Of a DNA stretch of 35,756 bases, positions 31,698-35,756 are shown piece after piece. The stretch spans positions 1-35,756 of the forward strand of contig NZ_LDRU01000008.1 of the NCBI RefSeq assembly GCF_001476285.1, written 5' to 3'. The stretch is from Microbacterium testaceum (GTDB lineage: Bacteria; Actinomycetota; Actinomycetes; Actinomycetales; Microbacteriaceae). The notes beneath the pieces are model-generated. The model saw nothing but the letters and a program-made list of their open reading frames with translations. It searched no databases and was not told where the DNA came from. How positions within the stretch are numbered: the first letter of the stretch is position 1; each line of letters begins with the position of its first letter. The translations under genes and the position numbers were made by a program.

Positions 31698-32615
31698 ATG
31701 CACGATCACGCTCCCGCCGGTGGCATCCGCGATGCCAGCAACCGGCGTCTGCTCGCCACCGCCCTGACGCTCACGGCGTCGGTGATGGTCGTGCAGATCG
31801 TCGGCGCGATCCTGTCGGGCTCCCTCGCGCTGCTCGCCGACGCCGCGCACATGTTCACTGACGCCGCGGCGCTGGTCGTCGCCCTCGTCGCGACGGCGAT
31901 CGCCTCGCGCCCCGCGGACGACCGCCGGACCTTCGGGTATCAGCGCGCCGAGGTCCTCGGGGCGCTCGCGAACGGCGTGATCCTGATCGTCCTGTGCGCC
32001 TGGGTCGGTATCGAGGCCGTCCAGAGGCTCCTGGCCCCCGCCGAGGCCGAGGTCGAGGGCGGTTTGATGCTCGTCGTGGCCGCGGTCGGCATGGTCGCGA
32101 ACGCGATCTCGATGTGGCTGCTCGGCCGAGCGCAGAAGCGGAGCATCAACGTCCGCGGCGCGTACCTCGAGGTCCTCGGCGACCTCGTGGGGTCCATCGC
32201 GGTGATCATCGCGGCGATCGTGATCGTCACGACCGGTTTCACACAGGCGGATGCCATCGCCTCCCTGCTGATCGCGGTCCTCATCGTCCCGCGGGCCCTC
32301 GGCCTGCTGCGCGAGGTGGTCGTCGTGCTGACCGAGTCGGCGCCCGTCGACGTCCAGGTGGCGGAGATCCGTCAGCATCTGCGCGACACCGACGGTGTCG
32401 TGGACGTCCACGATGTCCACGTGTGGCAGCTCACGCGCGGGGCGCCGGTCTTCAGTGCGCATGTGATCGTCGAGGACGCGGCGTTGACCGACGGGCGCGC
32501 GGCGCGCATCCTGGAGTCATTGCAGGGGTGTCTCGCCGACCACTTCGATGTGGAGCACTCGACCTTCCAGCTCGAGCCGGCGGGCCACGTCGAGCACGAT
32601 TCGCGTCACGCGTAG
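31698..32615 (+). CDS. Cation diffusion facilitator (Zn/Cd/Co efflux, CzcD/ZitB-like)
   Basis: The 305-residue inner-membrane metal/proton antiporter has six predicted helices. Helix II carries LLADAAHMFTD with D48, H51 and D55, and helix V carries YLEVLGD with D162. The His often seen in zinc-type helix V (HxxxD) is Glu158 here, as in some CzcD proteins. The cytoplasmic C-terminal domain includes DVHDVHVWQL and a His-rich tail. No metal-responsive regulator is adjacent. Confidence 0.92.
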   Translation: MHDHAPAGGIRDASNRRLLATALTLTASVMVVQIVGAILSGSLALLADAAHMFTDAAALVVALVATAIASRPADDRRTFGYQRAEVLGALANGVILIVLCAWVGIEAVQRLLAPAEAEVEGGLMLVVAAVGMVANAISMWLLGRAQKRSINVRGAYLEVLGDLVGSIAVIIAAIVIVTTGFTQADAIASLLIAVLIVPRALGLLREVVVVLTESAPVDVQVAEIRQHLRDTDGVVDVHDVHVWQLTRGAPVFSAHVIVEDAALTDGRAARILESLQGCLADHFDVEHSTFQLEPAGHVEHDSRHA

Positions 32616-32658
32616 CTCCGCCGGACCTCGCCGCGCCGCGCATCGCGGTTTCGATGTG

Positions 32659-33222
32659 TCAGTACGGTCCCGGAGCGCGGTAGAGCGTGGCGTACTCGGC
32701 GTCGCAGGAGGTCAACACGAACCCCTTGGCCCACCCGTAGCCGAGGATCAGCTTGCCGTCAGGGTAGAGGCGCGTGATCTTCCCCTCCGTCTCGATGTGG
32801 ACGAAACGGTCCGCGTCCATCCACCACCTCGCGTCTCCCGTGGTGACGGCAGCATCTCCCGACACGCACAGCCGTCCGGCCGCGTTCCGCTGGACGTCGT
32901 CTCCGACGGTCACTGCAACGAGCTCCGCGCTGCCGTCCGTTCGAAGAGTGAGCGACGAGCCCTCGGCGGTATAGGTGACGGGGAGATGGACTTGATGCTC
33001 GAGCGTGGCGAGAGCATCCGCCGTCTTGACCGACGCATCGATTTGACCGAGAGCGAAGAAACCCACGACGACGATGATGGCGGTGGCCGCCCACGGCAGC
33101 CATCGGCGGTGGCGACGACGATGGCGTGCCAGCAGAAAAGTCAGCAGCGACAGGACGATGATGACGCCGAAACCGGCGATCCAGATTCCGGCCAGCTGGA
33201 GGTCGAGATCGTCGATGAACAC
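32659..33222 (-). CDS. Small membrane protein of unknown function
   Basis: The 187-residue protein has two hydrophobic helices, LAGIWIAGFGVIIVLSLLTF (about 10-30) and WLPWAATAIIVVVGFFALG (about 41-59), separated by a basic HRRRHRR loop. A roughly 120-residue soluble domain follows, with two cysteines (about C119 and C173). No family is recognised. GTG at 33222 lies 6 bases after TAGCCT on the minus strand. It is 53 bases downstream of ligD in the same direction. Confidence 0.75.
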   Translation of the reverse strand: MFIDDLDLQLAGIWIAGFGVIIVLSLLTFLLARHRRRHRRWLPWAATAIIVVVGFFALGQIDASVKTADALATLEHQVHLPVTYTAEGSSLTLRTDGSAELVAVTVGDDVQRNAAGRLCVSGDAAVTTGDARWWMDADRFVHIETEGKITRLYPDGKLILGYGWAKGFVLTSCDAEYATLYRAPGPY

Positions 33223-33228
33223 GCGACC

Positions 33229-33234
33229 AGGCTA
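33229..33234 (-). promoter_or_regulatory. Leaderless-type -10 hexamer TAGCCT of the small membrane protein gene
   Basis: On the minus strand TAGCCT plus exactly 6 bases precedes the GTG at 33222, which supports that start and a transcript independent of ligD. Confidence 0.45.
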
Positions 33235-33275
33235 GCCAACACGACCCGCACAGCGTCGCCGGAACGACCGACCCC

Positions 33276-35696
33276 TCAGCCCTCCCGCACCACCTCGTCC
33301 GGGCTCTTGTCCGGCCGCAGCCCGCGCCAGCGGGCCTGGCGCAGGATGCCGTCCGGAGTGAACTGCGCGAACTCCACCTCGGCGACGAGTTGTGGTCGAA
33401 CCCAGATCGCATCCCGGGCGTCGGCCGCAGGGACGCCCACGAACGGGTCGGTGTCGCTCCCGAGCGGTCCGAGGAGCTCGCTCAACCGTCCGAGGGTCTG
33501 CTCCGTGAAGCCCGATCCGACGCGACCCGCGTAGCGAAGCCCGTCCGCGCTCGGCACGCCCACGAGCAGCGAGCCGATCGTGCCGCGGCGATTGCCCTTG
33601 CCCGGACGCACTCCACCGATCACGACCTCCTGCGTCCGGGTGTGCTTGACCTTGAGCCACTGCTCCGATCTTTCGCCGCGGCGGTACGTCGATCGCGGGT
33701 CTTTCACCACGACCCCCTCGAGGCCGAATCGGCCGCTCGTCGCGACAGCGGCATCCACATCGTCGAACACCGGCGGAACGACGATCGGAGGTCGGGCGTC
33801 TCGCGTGAGCGCCTCCAGGATGCCGCGGCGTTCGGCGAGCGGCAGGGCCGAGACGTCGCGCCCGTCCGCGGCGAGCACGTCGAATAGGTACAGCTGTACG
33901 GGGGTGCGGCGCGCCTCGCGCTCGATCTCGCGTGGTTGGGCGAGGTTCATCCGCTTCTGCAGCAGCGGGAAGCTCGGCCGCCCCTGCGCGTCGAGGGCGA
34001 CGATCTCGCCGTCGATAACCGCGGGGTCGGGTCCGAGGCCGAGGTCGACGGCGGTCAGGTCGGGGTACGTCGCGGTGAGGTCGTTGCCGTTGCGTGAGCG
34101 CAAGCGCAGGCGATGGCCGTCCCAGAGACCGATCCCGCGGATGCCGTCCCACTTCATCTCCACCCACGCGCGGTCCCACCGCTCGGCGGCGGCGCGGGCG
34201 ATTCCGGGTGTCGCCGACACCGCCAGCATGGGGCGGAGATCCGCCGCGGCCGGCAGGGACGGCTCCGAACGATCTGCGCCGCCATCGCCGTGGTCGAGGG
34301 GGACGACCGGCTCGCCGTCGCTCTGCGGCCGGCCCGCGGCATCCGTCTTCATGCGGTGGAGAAGCCACTGCGACTTCTCGCCGTGTCCTTCGGTGCGGAT
34401 CAGCGCCAGGCGCACGCGGCCGAGGGGACCGTCGTCGCGGCCCTGAAGGGTGGCGATCACCTCGTCGTCACGCCATTTTTCGAGCTCGTAGGTACCCGTT
34501 TCCCAGACGGTCATGATGCCGGCCCCGTACTCGCCGCGGGGGATCTCGCCGGCGAAGTCGAGGTACTGCATCGGATGGTCCTCGGTCATCACCGCGAGGC
34601 TGTTCTTCGCCGTCGTCGCCGGCACGCCCTTGGGGACGGCCCAACTGACGAGCACGCCGTCGTGTTCGAGCCGCAGATCCCAGTGCAGGCGCGAGGCGTG
34701 GTGCTCCTGGATGACGAAGCGGGGGAGTCCCTTCGCCGCGTGCTCTGCGTGCGGGGCTTCCGGGACAGGTTCGGGGGTCCGGGCCGCCGTGCGCTTGGAG
34801 ATGTACGAGCGCAGGGGACCGGCGTCGCGTTCGACCGCTGCGAGCGGATCGCCCGCGCGTTCGAGAACCTCGGTGAAGAGCAGGTGTCGGAGCCCCGGAT
34901 CGTCCAGTTCTTCCCACGTGCGCGGAGCGGCGACCGTCGGCTGCGCGCGTCCGCGGAGCGAGTAGGGCGCGATGGTCGTCTTCGACCCGTTGTTCTGGCT
35001 CCAGTCGATGAACACCTTCCCCGGACGTGCTGCCTTCGACATCTGGCTCACGACGAGGTCGGGGTGGTCGGCCTCGATCGCCCGCGCGAGCTCCTTCGCG
35101 ATCGCGCTGGCCGCCTCACTCGTCGGTCGACCGTCGAGGTGGGCGTAGAGGTGGATCCCCTTGCTGCCGCTGGTGACCGGCAGAGGGTCGAGACCCATGT
35201 CGTTCAGAATCGCTCTCGCCCATCGGGCGACCTCGGCGCACTCGGCGAGACCGACGCCCGGACCGGGGTCGAGATCGAGCACCAGCCGGTCGGGATTCCG
35301 CCGTTCCCCCTCGGGCGAGAACCGCCATTGCGGCACGTGCAGCTCAAGACTCGCGACCTGCGCGAGATAGACGAGCGTGGGGAGGTCGTCGACGAGGGGG
35401 TAGTCCTTCGCGCCCGACGAGTGGTCGATGGGAAAGCGGCGCACCCACGCGGGAGCGCCGGGCTCGAGGGCTTTCGCGAAGAACGGTTCAGCCGGATCGG
35501 CCTCCGTGCCCACGCCGTCCGGCCAGCGTTTGCGGGTGACGGGTCGTCCAGAGACGTGGGGGAGCAGGCGCGGGGCGATGCGCGAGTAGTAGTCGATGAC
35601 CTCGCCCTTGGTCGTCCCGGTCTCGGGGTAGAGCACCTTGTCGAGGTTCGACAGGCGCAGCCGGTGACCGCCGATGCGCACCGTCTGCTCCGTCAT
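33276..35696 (-). CDS. ligD: ATP-dependent DNA ligase LigD (polymerase-phosphoesterase-ligase)
   Basis: This 806-residue protein of bacterial non-homologous end joining has domains in the mycobacterial order. The polymerase/primase domain (about 1-290) has the metal-binding pair D141/D143 in LVLDLDPG and DWSQNN at 231. The 3'-phosphoesterase (about 325-480) has FVIQEHHASRLHWDLRLE, with H332, H338 and D340. The ligase (about 490-806) has nucleotidyl Lys515 in EMKWDGIRG, then VIDGEIVALD, VVVKDP and WLKVKH. The ATG at 35696 lies 6 bases after TACGCT. No ku gene is in the window; it may lie to the right. Confidence 0.95.
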   Translation of the reverse strand: MTEQTVRIGGHRLRLSNLDKVLYPETGTTKGEVIDYYSRIAPRLLPHVSGRPVTRKRWPDGVGTEADPAEPFFAKALEPGAPAWVRRFPIDHSSGAKDYPLVDDLPTLVYLAQVASLELHVPQWRFSPEGERRNPDRLVLDLDPGPGVGLAECAEVARWARAILNDMGLDPLPVTSGSKGIHLYAHLDGRPTSEAASAIAKELARAIEADHPDLVVSQMSKAARPGKVFIDWSQNNGSKTTIAPYSLRGRAQPTVAAPRTWEELDDPGLRHLLFTEVLERAGDPLAAVERDAGPLRSYISKRTAARTPEPVPEAPHAEHAAKGLPRFVIQEHHASRLHWDLRLEHDGVLVSWAVPKGVPATTAKNSLAVMTEDHPMQYLDFAGEIPRGEYGAGIMTVWETGTYELEKWRDDEVIATLQGRDDGPLGRVRLALIRTEGHGEKSQWLLHRMKTDAAGRPQSDGEPVVPLDHGDGGADRSEPSLPAAADLRPMLAVSATPGIARAAAERWDRAWVEMKWDGIRGIGLWDGHRLRLRSRNGNDLTATYPDLTAVDLGLGPDPAVIDGEIVALDAQGRPSFPLLQKRMNLAQPREIEREARRTPVQLYLFDVLAADGRDVSALPLAERRGILEALTRDARPPIVVPPVFDDVDAAVATSGRFGLEGVVVKDPRSTYRRGERSEQWLKVKHTRTQEVVIGGVRPGKGNRRGTIGSLLVGVPSADGLRYAGRVGSGFTEQTLGRLSELLGPLGSDTDPFVGVPAADARDAIWVRPQLVAEVEFAQFTPDGILRQARWRGLRPDKSPDEVVREG

Positions 35697-35702
35697 CGAC
35701 CC

Positions 35703-35708
35703 AGCGTA
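35703..35708 (-). promoter_or_regulatory. Leaderless-type -10 hexamer TACGCT of ligD
   Basis: On the minus strand TACGCT is followed by GGGTCG and the ligD ATG, the same 6-base spacing seen at several other genes here. Confidence 0.5.
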
Positions 35709-35756
35709 GAGCGGGGAGGGGGCCGGATGCCGAGGGGGTTGCGGGCGAGGCTCGTG

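Noticed and set aside
1..35756. Search for CRISPR arrays, insertion sequences, prophage or a defence island
   Set aside because: No regularly spaced repeats, transposases, integrases or known defence genes were found; LigD alone does not indicate a defence system.

Overview
The window looks like a chromosomal segment of a high-GC Gram-positive actinobacterium of the Microbacteriaceae, most likely Microbacterium or a close relative. The evidence is strong G/C bias at third codon positions, a C50-type carotenoid operon with a heterodimeric lycopene-cyclase subunit, a DUF3039 - nicotinate phosphoribosyltransferase - murI - rph - rdgB neighbourhood, a LAxTG-type wall-sorting signal, and many start codons that lie about 6 nt after a TANNNT hexamer (leaderless-style promoters). 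I see no transposase, integrase, phage gene or CRISPR array.

Layout. 1-4.4 kb: leftward operon idi-crtE-crtB-crtI-crtYe (cut by the window edge), with almost every junction a 4-base ATGA/GTGA overlap; a MarR regulator resembling CrtR is divergent from it, with a palindrome between. 4.9-6.4 kb: a formylglycine-generating-enzyme-like protein lacking the catalytic cysteines, divergent from a TetR regulator that has a 31-bp inverted repeat just upstream. 6.5-8.9 kb: a large secreted subtilase-like protein with a wall anchor. 9.07-9.15 kb: initiator tRNA-Met. 9.2-13 kb: small membrane protein, nitrilase-family amidase, XRE regulator, two small unknown proteins, and an aminotransferase. 13.1-14.7 kb: HtrA-like membrane protease. 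14.7-19.8 kb: three CDP-glycerol glycerophosphotransferase-family proteins and a family-2 glycosyltransferase, probably for a teichoic-acid-like wall polymer. 19.9-23.1 kb: maltokinase, a hydrophobic protein of unknown function, and a phosphocholine-cytidylyltransferase-like enzyme. 23.2-26.7 kb: an ABC exporter whose ATPase carries a roughly 385-residue low-complexity N-terminus. 26.8-30.8 kb: DUF3039 protein, NAD salvage, glutamate racemase, RNase PH and the dITP/XTP pyrophosphatase. 30.8-35.7 kb: glycosyltransferase, zinc-type CDF exporter, small membrane protein and a three-domain LigD.

How the genes work together. Idi and CrtE supply IPP/DMAPP and GGPP, CrtB and CrtI make lycopene, and the cyclase subunit points to cyclic C50 pigments, probably under MarR control. 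The glycerophosphotransferases, glycosyltransferase and cytidylyltransferase fit cell-wall polymer synthesis. MurI, HtrA and the wall-anchored subtilase also act at the envelope, but no common regulation is visible. No intergenic stretch exceeds 300 bases. Most of the window is core chromosome. The less explained material is regulatory or repeat-like: several perfect palindromes, a roughly 80-120-bp inverted-repeat element before murI, a triplicated GCGTTTA motif cluster, and a strong excess of the heptamer GGATGCC/GGCATCC.
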